A DNA stretch of 64,000 nt, from positions 1 through 64,000 of the forward strand of contig RHPI01000977.1 of assembly GCA_009103225.1 (NCBI GenBank), written 5' to 3'. The DNA is from Chlorokybus atmophyticus (taxonomy: Eukaryota > Streptophyta > Chlorokybophyceae > Chlorokybales > Chlorokybaceae). Below, piece after piece: positions 1 through 10,552 of this stretch (position 1 is the first letter of the stretch; every line of letters begins with the position of its first letter). Under the pieces are notes generated by a model that worked only from the letters and a program-made list of their open reading frames with translations, searched no databases and was not told the origin of the DNA. A program made the translations under genes and the position numbers.

Positions 1-1538
1 AATGGTGTTGCTGACGCGCTGAGCCGGCTTAATGCAATTGAGGCACTCGCTCAAGTGCAGCCCGAGTGGACCGACCAGATTCGGCTAGTGCTTTTTGAAG
101 ACACGGAGGGTATGAAAGTGTTGCAAGAGCTGGAAAATGTAGCTACGGACACAAGTGGGCACTGGTCAATGCGCGACGGGCTGCTGTGGCACCATGGGCG
201 CTTGTACATCCCCAACGTCGCGCATATCCGTGTGAAGTTGCTGAAGGAAGCTCATGACGTGCCCATTGCTGGTCACCAAGGGTTGGAAAGGACTTTGGCA
301 AGCTTAAAACAGCGTTTTTACTAGCGAGAGATGCATCGCGATGTGCGCGACTACGTGGCGTTGTGCGACGCATGCCAAAGGGTGAAGGCAAGCAACCAAA
401 AGCCAGGTGGGTTGCTGCAACCTCTCCCTGTGCCATTGTCCAAGTGGGAGCAAGTTACCATGGACTTTATCACGGGGCTACCAAAGACAAAAGAAGGGTA
501 CGACGCTATACTTGTGTTCGTCGATAAAACCAGCAAAATGGTACGCTTGGCACCGTGTAGTGAGTCTTGCACGGCACCGGAGGCAGCACGCTTGTTCGTG
601 AAGCATGTATTTCGTTCTTATGGATTACCACGAAGCATTGTGAGTGATCGCGACCCGTGCTTTACAAGTAAGTTTTGGGAGGCGCTGCATAGTGCACTGG
701 GTACCACACTGAAGTTTGCACGGCATTCCACCCGCAAACTGATGGGCAAACGGAGCGGGCCAACCGTGTGATCGAGGACATGCTGCGTTGCTACGTTAAC
801 GCGCGACGAGACAATTGGGAGGAGCTGCTTGAGTTGGTTGAGTTTGCGATCAACAGCCCCCACAATGCAAGCACAGGTGTCACTCCCTTCCTTATGAACT
901 ACGGGCAACATCCATTGACACCGTTGACGGCATGGACACCGCGACGACATGACGTGCGTGTGGAGGCAGCTAATGACTTCCTTACAAAGTGCGCGGACAT
1001 TAACAAGGCAGCTAGGGATGCGTTATTGGTGGCACAAAATCGGCAGAAGCAGTACGCGGACGCGCATCGCCGACACCTCACGTTTCAGGAAGGCGACATT
1101 GTGTTACTCTCCGCGAAGCACGTCCAGGTGCGTACGGGAGTTCGCAAGCTGAATGAACGCTGGTTGGGACCATTTAAGGTCAGCAAAGTTATCTCGGACG
1201 TGGCGTACAAGTTGGAGCTACCCGACACCATGCGTGTGCACCCCGTTTTTCACGTCTCCCTTCTGAAAGCATATCGAGGACAACCGTCAGAAAGGCCACC
1301 CCCCGAAGTTGGCACGAACGGAGAACCCGAGTGGGAGGTAGAAGACATCCTTGGTGAGAAGTTTGTGCATGGCGTACGCAAGTTCTTAGTGAAATTGAAG
1401 GGCTATCCGCTGCATGAAGCATCCTGGGAGCCAGAGGCACACTTGACTAATGCTCAAGACGTTGTGCGTGCCTATCTTGCTCGACGACACCCTCGCGAGC
1501 TTCGAGGACGAAGCTCACCTGGGGGGGGAGGAGTGTAA
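1..1538 (+). pseudogene. Chromovirus pol, 3' part: RNase H tail, integrase, chromodomain
   Basis: The window opens inside the pol of a Ty3/gypsy element; its 5' part is off the left edge. The first codons give VADALSR, the usual end of the RNase H region. An integrase zinc-binding domain follows, with paired His around 250-285 and a CDAC pair near 365-378. The catalytic core has Asp in TMDFITGLP, Asp in VSDRD and Glu in the ERAN context near 755. A chromodomain lies at about 1325-1480 (EWEVEDILGEK ... SWEPEAHL), which places it in the chromovirus branch. The copy is dead: an in-frame TAG at 322-324 replaces the normally conserved Trp, and a one-base frameshift lies near 720-730 before the catalytic Glu. 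The final TAA at 1536-1538 overlaps the LTR start. Confidence 0.93.
1521..1533 (+). promoter_or_regulatory. Polypurine tract of the first chromovirus
   Basis: An uninterrupted purine run (GGGGGGGGAGGAG) lies directly before the TGTAACA that opens the LTR. This is where plus-strand DNA synthesis is primed in LTR retroelements. Confidence 0.8.
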
Positions 1539-2206
1539 CAGTCAAGGCCAAATTCTGTGATTTTCATGGCCGTTTTAGGCCTTATTTGTAAGGTACATGT
1601 TTTTAATGACTTGTGGCGGATATCGGCGAGTTATGAGTCTGCCGCGGATATCGACCGGGGCCCCAAGACCAGTCCGGAAGGTGCCAGAAAACGGAGGGCC
1701 AGTCGAGAAGGGCTCGACCAGATTTCTGGAAGGGCCTGGCGCCAAGTAGTATAACTTGACCATATGAGCAGCAAATTAGGAGATCTTTGGTGCGTTGGAA
1801 AGGTCTAGAAGTGTACTACAAGATTCTGCAAGAATATCTTAGCTTCTAGTTCCGTCTAGCGCTAGAATCGTCTAGACAGTAGCATGTGCAGACTGGTAGG
1901 TATAAAAGTGACATTCTACAATTTGCAATACAACCTTTAGCTCCCTAGTTTCTTGTGTGCAAGCTTGGTGGTGGTTAGCAGGGGTTGCTAGCGTGTGCCC
2001 ACCGGTGTGTGCTTGCTTGTGTGACGATCCAAGGCGCTACACAAGTCGGTGTGTAGCTTCGAGCGCATGCGCGTGCGTACGCGAGTGGCGGGGCGCGCGT
2101 GTGTGCTTGGCAGAGGGGGCAAGGTTCCGGTGTGAATACCGTGTCTTGGTGAGAGGGTTGTGGATTTGGACCAACTCACAGGTGACAAGGCACGAGCACC
2201 GTCACA
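1534..2206 (+). repeat. 3' LTR of the first chromovirus
   Basis: The LTR starts TGTAACA immediately after the polypurine tract and carries a TATA box (TATAAAAG) at 1901. I place its end at 2206 (CGTCACA) because from 2207 the sequence is RT coding DNA of element A, read on the other strand and matching the second family member near 7875. The first element therefore inserted into A. The other LTR and target duplication lie outside the window, so the end is accurate only to a few bases. Confidence 0.7.
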
Positions 2207-3627
2207 CCCTCTGCTGTGGGCATGGGGTACCGGTCTTGCTTGGTCTTGTTGTTGAGGGGGCGATAGTCGCCACACATGCGTCGCTCTGTCCAGTTGCCTG
2301 CTGAATCCTTCTTAGTGGCATGACGGTTGCTGCTGCGAAGTCGATGACGTACCCCAGGGGTCTGGAGATCTGGTGGTGTTGAAGGAGGTGGATGATCCTC
2401 ATCAGCTCCCAACAGCCTGTAGCGAGGGTTTTCGAGGCCTTGCCCCTTGCCTGCCCTGGAGTGCCCTTGGCATTCCCATCCAGCTATTAACAGGTCGACG
2501 TTGCCGAGGGACAGTAGGTGATCTTCAGTGATCAGCCGGATGTCCTGTGGCAATGTTTTGAGGCTGCCTTGCAACGCCGAGAGGGGTAGTTGACGTGGAT
2601 ACCTGGCGTGCAGTTGGCGTAAGTGGTGCTTGAGGACCGTTTGCGCGTGTGGGTCGCAATAATAGTATTTGACAACCTTCACGCCTGTGTTGAGGACCGC
2701 AGCAAGACCGCTGCCAATGCCTCCAAACAACTCCAACATTGTGATGCCCTGTTGCCTGCGAAAGGTGTGGAACTCCACCACTCCGGTGGCCACCATATGG
2801 TGGTCCTGCACCTTGACGTGGCTTCGGTAGTTGGGGAAGCGCGTGGTGATCAGTGGATGGCTGAGCAAGATGTGTGCGTCCACCTGTGCGCGCCAGCGCC
2901 GTTCAGCTGGGTCTTGTAATGCTACTTCCACGGTGGCATCCTCCTGCTCCTCGTTGTACGGGATGGGAGAGGAGTCGCCGGTTCGACACGGGGCCGTGGC
3001 ACCAGCAGCGACTTGCGTCCGAGCGCCGTCGTATGTGGCCATTACAGCCTTCCGGGTGCGGGCGTGGCTTCGTGTGGCCATGGCAGCCATTTTGCGTTGG
3101 GCGCGCGTGCGCGAGACCAACTCGAGAGGCAGGAAACCCTGTACCTCTCCGTCATCCTCATCCCAATGTGGCCGAAACCACGCTCGCTTTGTCCAGCAGT
3201 CGAGGCCCATGCCCACAGGAAGGTTGAAGTCCTGCCCAAGCAAAAAGTCGAAGGAGCCGGCATTGGTGACCACACATTGCTGGACGATCTCGGTTGTGTG
3301 GGTCGGGTCCAGCCCTGTCAACCGAATGCAAAAGGCCTCCCTGGTGACTCCCATCACCTTATCTCGGCTACCTGTGGCAGTGTCCAACACGTGCGGGCAA
3401 GGCACCAAATCGGAGCTGGTTATGCCGAAGGATCGCGCGAGGAAGCGCCCGATGATGACAGGCTGTGCTCCGGTGTCCAACATTACTCGCTTGGGTGCCA
3501 GGCCGGTGATGGTAACGTGCTTGCCTTGGTTGGCCACCATGGCAGCATTGGCGTCGATACGCAGCCTCTTCATACGAGCTGTCTGCGCCTTTGCCTCAGT
3601 TGTCTCAGCTGGAGATGCTGAGCGCAT
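2207..3627 (-). pseudogene. Element A protease, C5-methyltransferase (partial), RT fragment
   Basis: The reading frame starting near 3627 runs through a retropepsin-like protease with intact active site (MLDTGAQPVIIG) and a second conserved stretch FDFLLGQD. It then enters a C5-cytosine methyltransferase domain: motif I LELFGGIGSG near 2735 and motif IV GWECQGHSRAG near 2460. In motif IV the catalytic Cys is kept, but the usual Pro before it is Glu. A two-base loss near 2410 shifts the frame. After GYVI, where motif VI (ENV) should follow, the sequence jumps to RT (DFAAATVMPL, CGDYRPLNNK). The target-recognition region and motifs VI-X are therefore missing and the enzyme cannot be functional. 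Confidence 0.85.
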
Positions 3628-4846
3628 GGCAGCCGGAGTTCCTCTGCCTGCTGTTCCGGAGAACCCCCTCCTTGCCCTCTTCCTCTGCCAAACCGACCTT
3701 GTCGTGGTGGTTGGTAGCCCCGGGGGGGCCTCGGTGCTGGAGGTTCCGGCGCTGGTTGTGGTGGCGGCGCAGGTGGATGCCGCCTCTGCGAAGATGGAAT
3801 CATGCGCGCGGGTGTACCCAATGGCTGTGGAGGAAACCCCGGCGGACCCGACGTTTGTGGGCCTGCCTCGCGTTCAGCTTGCTCCGCGGCGTACGTCCAG
3901 CGGACAGCATGAGCCGTTTCTCTGACCAACGTCCCTTCCCACGTGGCCGTGGGCTCGGTGTCCGTGTCGGTCCAATGATGATATTGAGGCATGGGCTGCT
4001 GGTATACGGCGCGTAGTAGCTGTCGCCGCATGTCGTGAGTGATGGTGGGGACTCGCAAGATCCCTGCCATATAGGCATCCCACCTTCCTTGTACCACTCC
4101 CACATCGAGCACGGTCATGGCGCGCGCGCGTAGGGTGCGCTGGAGGTCAGTCTGCTGTGCGTGTAGCTCATGAGCAATGGCGATGCGCCGCCGTTGCCGT
4201 GCGGCTTCCACCCCTGGCAGCTCGTGCGGCGCTGCCCTCTTGCATCCCCATCATCTGTCTTAACGTGTTGCCCTCAGGCCTGTGCAACATGACTGCTTGC
4301 CGGATGAGTGCGGTACGGAGTTGTTGCTCCCCCACCATACCAGCTCCTCCTCGTTGTGTGGTGTCCCCTTGCGGGGTGAGGTACCCTCGCCCTGCATCGC
4401 GTTGATCCTCGGGCATGTTTGCGACCAAAGGAGGCAGCAGCGGGGCGATTACCCCCCTCAATTGTTGCGCCAACGCCCTCGCTTGGTCTGCAACAGTTGC
4501 TTGCCTTGGTTGTTCGATGGCAACTGCCGTGGAGTACGTTGTGGTCAGCGCCGTGGAGGCGCTGGCAACTTTTGCCGGCGCTACGGTTGGTACGATAACG
4601 GCGTGTGCTGCTTCGTACGCATGTAGGCGCGCGTCCACTTGGGCAGCTTGGTCCATCCGATAACAATGGGCCTGTTCGAGGGCAGAGAAACGCTCTTGAC
4701 GACTGTCTGGAGTGAGCCCCCGGAGAGCGGGATCAGCGCCCAACGCAATGTCAGACATGGTCACCACGAGGTCTTGTATTTTGTGTCGCTGGAGGCCGAG
4801 TGGGTCCAGTGGCGAGGGCTCGAAGTCGATCTGTTGAGCGGGCATG
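3570..4846 (-). pseudogene. Element A gag-like region (partial)
   Basis: This matches the region of element B between 12000 and 10560: a common opening (FEPSPLD), a Gln/Ala-rich helical stretch, the block TVLDVGVVQGRWDAYMAG and a Pro/Gly/Arg-rich tail that runs into protease. The frame shifts twice (near 4210 and 3600). About 65 residues present in B between SAAR and LPGVEA are absent here. The N-terminal gag and zinc knuckles are missing because the sequence begins abruptly at the LTR boundary 4846/4847. Confidence 0.75.
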
Positions 4847-5083
4847 TGTAACAGCCTGGGGCATTTTTTGTATTTTATTGTACATAAAGTACTCTTTATG
4901 CCTTTTTTGCTGGCTTGATGAGGGCTTTTATGAGCTTTATTAAGCCCATGTGGCGCCTGCCCCTGCTGCCGCGCGCGACTCGCCTGCGACCTGCCTACGC
5001 GGTGTTCAGTGCAGTGGACGAGCCGATGCCGCTCGCCACCTTTGTGTACAGACTGTGTCGTAGTGCACACAGTTAACAAGCCA
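4847..5083 (-). repeat. 3' LTR of element B
   Basis: On the minus strand the 237-bp segment starts TGGCTTGT just after a purine run (AAGGGGGG) and ends GGCTGTTACA, giving the usual TG...CA ends. An AATAAA lies inside it (plus-strand complement at 4936-4941). Its internal part (GGTCGCAGGCGA, CGCGCGGCAGCAG, the AAAAAAGGC run and the final CTGTTACA) is shared with the opposite-orientation repeat ending at 15697. Confidence 0.7.
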
Positions 5084-5129
5084 CCCCCCTTAAGATTCTG
5101 GGGTAGCCCTCTGCTCCAGAAATCAGTTC

Positions 5130-5672
5130 CTACCGACTGTGTGAGGGACCGTTGATGCGGCAGTCATCGCACCAGTACTCCCACAAGGGTACTGCGTCCA
5201 GTGGAGGGTCAAGGCAGTAGCAGTGCATGCCTTGATTACAGCCGCCGCATAACATCATTAATGGGTCGTTGTCGGCACTGCCACACTTCTCGCATCGGGT
5301 GCTGCGCAACGGACGCGGGTGCTGGATCTTGGTGAAGCCAGCAATGTAGGGGAGATGACATGGCGCGCGGTTGACCATGTTGTCCTTCATGCGCTCGCCT
5401 CGTTGTCCCAACAGGTCCAGTACCCCTGTGGGGTGCACCTTTAATACCTTGTAGACAGCACGCCCGACGGAGGTATCGAGGGTGTCGTGTGTAGACGCCA
5501 TACGGTAGACGAAGTCTCCTGCCTCGAAGCGGTGCTCCCGCTCCTTGTAGAAACCACTGCGCACACGCTCGTAACGCAGCGCGTCGCGGTGCTGCGCGAT
5601 GCGCAGGTTGTTGAAGGCCATGGGGACTGTGTGTTCGAACAGCGCACTGCGCACTGTTAGATCATACAACAT
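5130..5672 (-). pseudogene. Element B integrase C-terminus with PHD finger
   Basis: The first half continues the integrase C-terminal domain (FEAGDFVYRMAS, then a region ending NRAPCHLPYI). It is followed by a Cys/His cluster with PHD spacing: CEKC, then LCGGC, HCYC and finally WCDDC (C4-H-C3). PHD fingers bind histone H3 tails, so by analogy with chromodomains this could direct integration to particular chromatin; that is inference. It is separated from the upstream integrase frame by one extra A in an A5 run (near 5683), possibly a sequencing error. TAG ends the frame at 5130-5132, about 40 bp before the polypurine tract. Confidence 0.85.
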
Positions 5673-8475
5673 ATCGTCGGGGTTTTTCGAGATTGTCCAC
5701 CACTGTGTCGACCTCCTGCTGTGCGCGGAAAGGGAGCAATGGCTGCCTTTCGAACAGTAGATAGTATGGGCTGTACTCTCGCAGGGCTGCCTGCTTGGAC
5801 AGCCGGTAGCCCATTGCTACCCATGGGAGGTGATCATTCCAGGTATTCTTCTCGTAGGCGAGGACGTACTTGCGCAGTGCCTTCTTGATGGTCTGCACGG
5901 TACGCTCGGCGAGGCCGTCGGCCTGCGGGTGGTCGCGTGAGGTGCGACGGTGGTCGATGAAGCATCTGTCGATAAGCTTGTCGAAGGCTCCTCTGAACTC
6001 CGTACCCTGGTCGGTGATGACTTCAGCGCAGCTGCCGAAGCGTCCGAGTACATGGGAGAGGAAAGCCTGGGCTACTCCCTCACTGCTCTTGTCGGGCAGG
6101 GGCACCAGCTCCACCCACTTGGAAGAGAAGTGCTCGATCATGACGAGGATGTAGCGGTTGCCTCGCGCTGAGGGCGCTAGGTCTCCGAGGATGTCCAGTC
6201 CCCAGAGGTAGAACAACCCGGAAATGGGAAGGGGATGCAAGGTGGCATTGCGCGTGTTGAAGCTGGCGCGAACCATGTCACACTGCTGATAGTTGCTGAC
6301 GAACTCCCGCACCTGTCTGTGCACCCCATACCACCAGTACTGGGTCCTGACCAGGCTGACCGTGCGCTTCACACCGAAGTGCCCGAGCTCGGTGTGAAGG
6401 GAGGAGATGATGCCTTCACGTGCAGCTGGTGTGGGGACCTCCTGATCTGCATCTTGTATCCGTCGATACAGCCTGTCGTTGGCCCAGCCGTAACGCTGAG
6501 TGCGTTGCCGGACGCGGTCCTTCTCGCGTGCGCTCATGTCTGGAAATTGTCCAGTCTGAAGCAGTTGGAGGGATGGCTCGTCCAGCCGGATGTCTTGTCG
6601 TGTGTCGGTGGGTGCCAGCTCCTCATCATCCACCTCAGGGTCCGCAGTGATTGCTTCTTCTGATAAAGGATCGGTGGTGGTGATGGCGGGCTCAAGAGCG
6701 GGCATGTCCCCGTCTGCTGCTGCCTCAGCGATCTGAGTCCTGCGTCCTGAGCGTAGCGCAGCAACAGCGAACATGGTGGCCACACCTGAAGGTGCAGCTG
6801 TAGGACCCAACTCATGTCGGGCGCCTGTGGCGTCGTTGGTGCTGAGGTGGGGGTTACGGCTGAGGCCATCCGCATCCTGGTTGGCAAGGCCTGCGCGGTG
6901 TTCTACCTCGAATTCGTACTCCTGGAGCAGCAACGCCCATCGTGCTAACTTTCCTGTTAGGTGCTGGTTGTTCATTAACCACTTGAGGGGTTGATGGTCA
7001 ATGACCAGTTGAAACTGCCGTCCAAACAGGAAGGGTCGGAAGAAGGAGATGGCCCACACTGCGGCGAGACACTCCCCTTCGTAGCTGCTGTAGTTGGCCT
7101 CAGCACTGTTGTTGCTGCGGCTGGCGTATGACACTACGCGCTCCTTCTTGTAGTTGTCGTGCTGTACGAGCACGGCCCCCATGCCGAGCTTGCTCCAGTC
7201 TGTGTGCAGGATGAACAATCTGGTGTAGTCAGGGCGTTGCAGAATGGGAGCTGTGGTGAGGCGGAGCTTCAGCTCCTGAAAGGCCTCCTGTTGTGCCTCC
7301 TTCCACAAGAACTCGGTGTCCTTCTTCAGCAGTTCGTTGAGAGGCCTTGCGATCTTGGCAAAGTCCTTGACAAACCGGCGGTAATAGTTGGCAAGGCCGA
7401 GGAAGGCCCGCAGCCGCGTGAGGTCTGTGGGGGCAGGAATAGCCACCAGTGCCTCCACTTTGGCCTGCTGTACGTGCACACCATGGGGCACAATCATGTG
7501 TCCTAGGTAGGGTACCTTGTGGGTGAAGAAGGTGCACTTGTCAGGGTGCACCGTCATGCCAACTTCCTTCAGCCTCTGTAGCACCTCTTCGATATGCTGG
7601 AGATGCTCCTCATTGCTGTGACTGAAGATGAGGATGTCGTCAATGTAGCAGCGTGCGAAGTCCAACCCCTTGAGGGCTTTGTCCATGACGCGCTGGAACT
7701 TGGCCGGAGCGTTCTTCAGTCCGAAGGGCATAACCTTCCACTGGTACAGCTGCCGGTTTCCCCAGAAGGAAGTCTTGTGCTTGTCCTCCTCCTTGATGGC
7801 GATCTGGTTGTACCCTTGGCGCATATCCAGGATACTAAAGACCGTGCAGTCTCCTACATCGTCAAAGATGCCTTCTGCGGTAGGCATTGGATACCTGTCC
7901 TGCTTGGTCTTGTTGTTGAGGGGGCGATAGTCGCCACACATGCGCCGGTCTGTCCAGTTGCCCGCTGAATCTTTCTTCAGGGGCATGACGGTCGCGGCCG
8001 CAAAGTCCAATGTGGACTCCTCGATCAGGCCTGCATCTAGCAGCGCCTTGCACCTCTGTTCCACCAAGTCTTCTTCTAGCTTGGAGAGGCGGTACTGTCT
8101 TCTGAATACCGGTTCGATGTCCACTAGTTCAATGTCCATCTGGTATGCTGAGCAGATGCCCAGCTCCTTCACACTGAAACTGAATTGGCTCCTCCACTTG
8201 TTGAGGAGAGCCTCGAGTTGCTCTCGAGTCTGGCCTGTGGCCAGCGGGCCAATGGCGTGGGACCACGAGGTAGCGTTGGCGACCACTGGAATGTCTTCCA
8301 CAGCGACTGCTGCCTGCTCCTCCATGTGGGCGGTCTCGAGGGCGGTGTGTGCTGCTTTGGTCTCTGAAAAGCGAGCAATCCACCCCCCAGCCAGGTGTTC
8401 GAGCTCCAGGAAGGACACATGGCGGTTCTGGAGAGCAAAGCACATTTCCAAGTACCACACCATGCTGTTTTGATC
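5662..8475 (-). pseudogene. Element B reverse transcriptase, RNase H and integrase
   Basis: After a linker (8475-8090) the RT has CGDYRPLN, the catalytic YIDD box at 7647-7636 and LGLANYYRRF. RNase H has HTDWSKLGMGAVL and ends at NQDADGLSRN. The integrase zinc domain shows HTELGH followed by YQQC in place of the expected CxxC, so its first zinc-binding Cys is Tyr. The catalytic core keeps Asp (WGLDILGD), Asp (ITDQGTEF) and Glu (LAERTVQ). The frame is open for about 940 residues from 8475 to 5662, unusually well kept compared with the rest of the element. It ends by the one-base shift described for the PHD entry. Confidence 0.93.
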
Positions 8476-9973
8476 CATGGCGCGCCCTAACAACTGACAC
8501 TGTTGACTGGTTGTCAGCGTGGAGCCTGTGATGCTGCCTGGGAAGAATCCCATAGCACGCTCGCGCTCACGGGCATTGGGTTCTTCCAGCTGTCCAGTGT
8601 TTGAGTCTAACACCATGCCGTCGCCTCCATTGCGGAACGCGTAGGAGCCTGGATACAAGCGTGGGTAGTGCGCGGCGCGGCTGACCAGGCTGGTTGCACT
8701 GGTAGAAGTGGTGGCAGTCAAGGCGTGTGACCGGTCGCGCTGTGCGTCCAGGGTCCAGGATGTCATCGACGACGAGATTTCGTGGCCAATCGCTGTATAG
8801 GTATTCTGCCAGAAACAGGTCCTCCACAATGGCCAGGTTGGTCCATTGGGCGCGGACGCGGTGTGCGCGAGATCTATGACGCGCGGCGTTAATTTTCAAA
8901 GGATGCCCCAGCAAGGAGCATACTTGTCGATAGGCCTTGGCGACGTGATGCCGCTTGTCATCCTCGGAGTGCACATTCTCGATGATGTACCCCAAGGGCC
9001 TAGCGATCTGACTGGTCTGCACGAGTTTAATGACTCTCATTAGCTCTCAGAACAGCTGTGAGCAAGGATCAGAGAGCCCTTGGCCTTTGCCTGCCCTGGA
9101 GTGCCCTTGACACTCCCATCCTGCTATCAGCAGGTCAATGTTGCCGACTGCCTGCAGGTGATCCTTGGTAATCTAGCGGATGTCCTGCGGCAGAGCCTTT
9201 TGGCTCCCTTGCAGTGCCGACAGTGGTAGCTGCTGCGGGTAGCGCTGGTGCAGCTGTCGTAAATGATGGCTCAGAGCCTCCTGTGCATGAGGGTCAGGGT
9301 CACAGTAGAGGTACTTGGTGACTGTTGTTCCTGTGTTGAGGACAGCCGCAAGCCCACTGCCTATGCCTCCAAACAGCTCCAGCACGGTGATGCCTTGTTG
9401 TCGGCGGAACATGTGGAACTCCACAACTCCAGTAGCTATGTGGTACTGCTCCTGCACTGTAGCCTGGTCTTTGTAGACAGGGAAGTGTGCAGTGAGCTGA
9501 GGCCTGGTCAGTAGCATGTGTGCTGCTACTTGTGCGCTCCAGCGACGCTCGGACGGCTCCTGAAAAGCCACCTCTTTGGTGACAGTCTCTTGAGACTCAT
9601 CGTACGGTGTAGGAGAGTCCTCTTCAGCGTTTGGGCTCGGGCTCGAGCTCGTTGCAGTTGTCCTCGGTTGATTTCGGGCACGAGGCACACATGAGCTTCT
9701 TGTAGGACTGTAGGTGGCTGCTTCGGCCGACCTTCGTTGCGAGCGGGCCTTGGCCACCAGTTTGAGAGGTAGGAATCCCTGCTCCTCTCCATCATCCTCG
9801 TCCCAATGCGGTCGAAACCATGCCTGCTCAGTCCAGCAGTCCATCCCCATGCCGACAGGGAAGTTGCAGTCCTGTCCCAGCAGTAGGTCAAAGGACCCGG
9901 CATCGGTGACCACACACCTTTGTACAATCTCGGTGCTGTGGGAAGGTTTTAATCCAGTGAGGCGGATGCTCAC
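8475..9973 (-). pseudogene. Element B C5-cytosine DNA methyltransferase domain
   Basis: The methyltransferase motifs occur in canonical order: I (LELFGGIGSG, 9382-9353), IV (GWECQGHSRAG, catalytic Cys codon 9110-9112), VI (GYIIENV, ENV at 8980-8972), VIII (RAQWTNL, near 8845), and IX/X (RERERAMGFFPG ... LLGRAMD, 8574-8470). The upstream part (9973-9400) joins protease to this domain and includes FDLLLGQD. The enzyme would place methyl groups on cytosine C5. It is broken by stops at 9173-9175 and near 9050 (Trp codon to TGA, judged from element A) and by a frameshift around 8740-8760 inside the target-recognition region. Domain identity is clear despite the decay; sequence specificity cannot be read. 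Confidence 0.88.
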
Positions 9974-10140
9974 AGCCTGCTTGGTAAGCCGAGCCCCTTG
10001 TCGCGGTTGCCGGTTGCGGTGTCCAGCTGGTAGGGACAGGGAAGCAGCTCAGCGCTGGTGATGCCGAGATCTCGTGCGAGGTAGCGCCCAATGATGACAG
10101 GCTGTGCTCCAGTTTTCAGCATCACGCGTTTGGGTGCCCG
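9971..10140 (-). pseudogene. Element B aspartic protease fragment
   Basis: Reads RAPKRVMLKTGAQPVIIG, where element A has LDTGAQ at the same place. The catalytic Asp of the D-T-G triad is Lys here, so the protease is inactive. The frame is lost near 9975 by a small deletion, then resumes in the next frame with the methyltransferase linker. The upstream half of the protease-gag junction was separated from it by the solo LTR at 10146-10547. Confidence 0.8.
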
Positions 10141-10145
10141 CCCAT

Positions 10146-10547
10146 TGTTGAAGATATTCCTACATCCGGTCAGCCTGCCCTGCATACAAGAGAGAAGAGA
10201 AGGGACCTCGATGGGAGGACCTCGAAGACTCCGGACATAAAGGTCCTGGCGCGGACTGCAGAGAAGGGTCCTAGGAGAATCGTCATATCTCCTAGAGTAC
10301 TCAGTCATTTGGGACGTGGCATAGCTTGTTGGAAAGCTTATCAAGTCAGCTACGTGTCACATCTTACAGCGTAGGATTCGGTTCAGTAGATCGGACGCTG
10401 TTGCGTGTAGACCAGCAGTGTGTACAAACTGTGTACTGACTGGCGGGTATATAACCCCGCGGTTTGTTGGTAATAAATCGGGAAGTGTGTTGCCTTCTCC
10501 TGTGTGTCATTGCTTGCCCTCTTCACTTGCATGCTTGCTTCTCAACA
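10146..10547 (+). repeat. Solo LTR inserted in element B
   Basis: A 402-bp segment with perfect 6-bp inverted ends (TGTTGA ... TCAACA), flanked by the 5-bp direct repeat CCCAT at 10141-10145 and 10548-10552. It contains a TATA box (GGTATATAACC near 10446) and an AATAAA near 10470, in the order expected for a plus-strand LTR. It interrupts coding that is continuous in element A. No internal retroelement sequence is present, so this is a solo LTR left by recombination between two LTRs. The family is unrelated to the other LTRs here. Confidence 0.93.
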
Positions 10548-10552
10548 CCCAT

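Larger units (their letters stand above)
2207..4846 (-). mobile_element. Element A: internally deleted Ty3/gypsy copy with methyltransferase remnant
   Basis: Read on the minus strand this is gag C-terminal region, aspartic protease, the first half of a C5-methyltransferase and a short RT piece, in the same order and with clear protein similarity to element B (4847-14531). Compared with B it has lost a stretch of gag near 4210 and everything between the methyltransferase region around motif VI and the RT N-terminus (junction near 2340). It is cut at 2206/2207 by the plus-strand chromovirus and abuts the LTR of B at 4846/4847. It has no integrase and probably could move only in trans, if at all. 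Confidence 0.85.

Noticed and set aside
2831-3925. 364-residue plus-strand frame
   Set aside because: It is the shadow of the minus-strand protease and methyltransferase reading frame of element A, and no family signature is visible.
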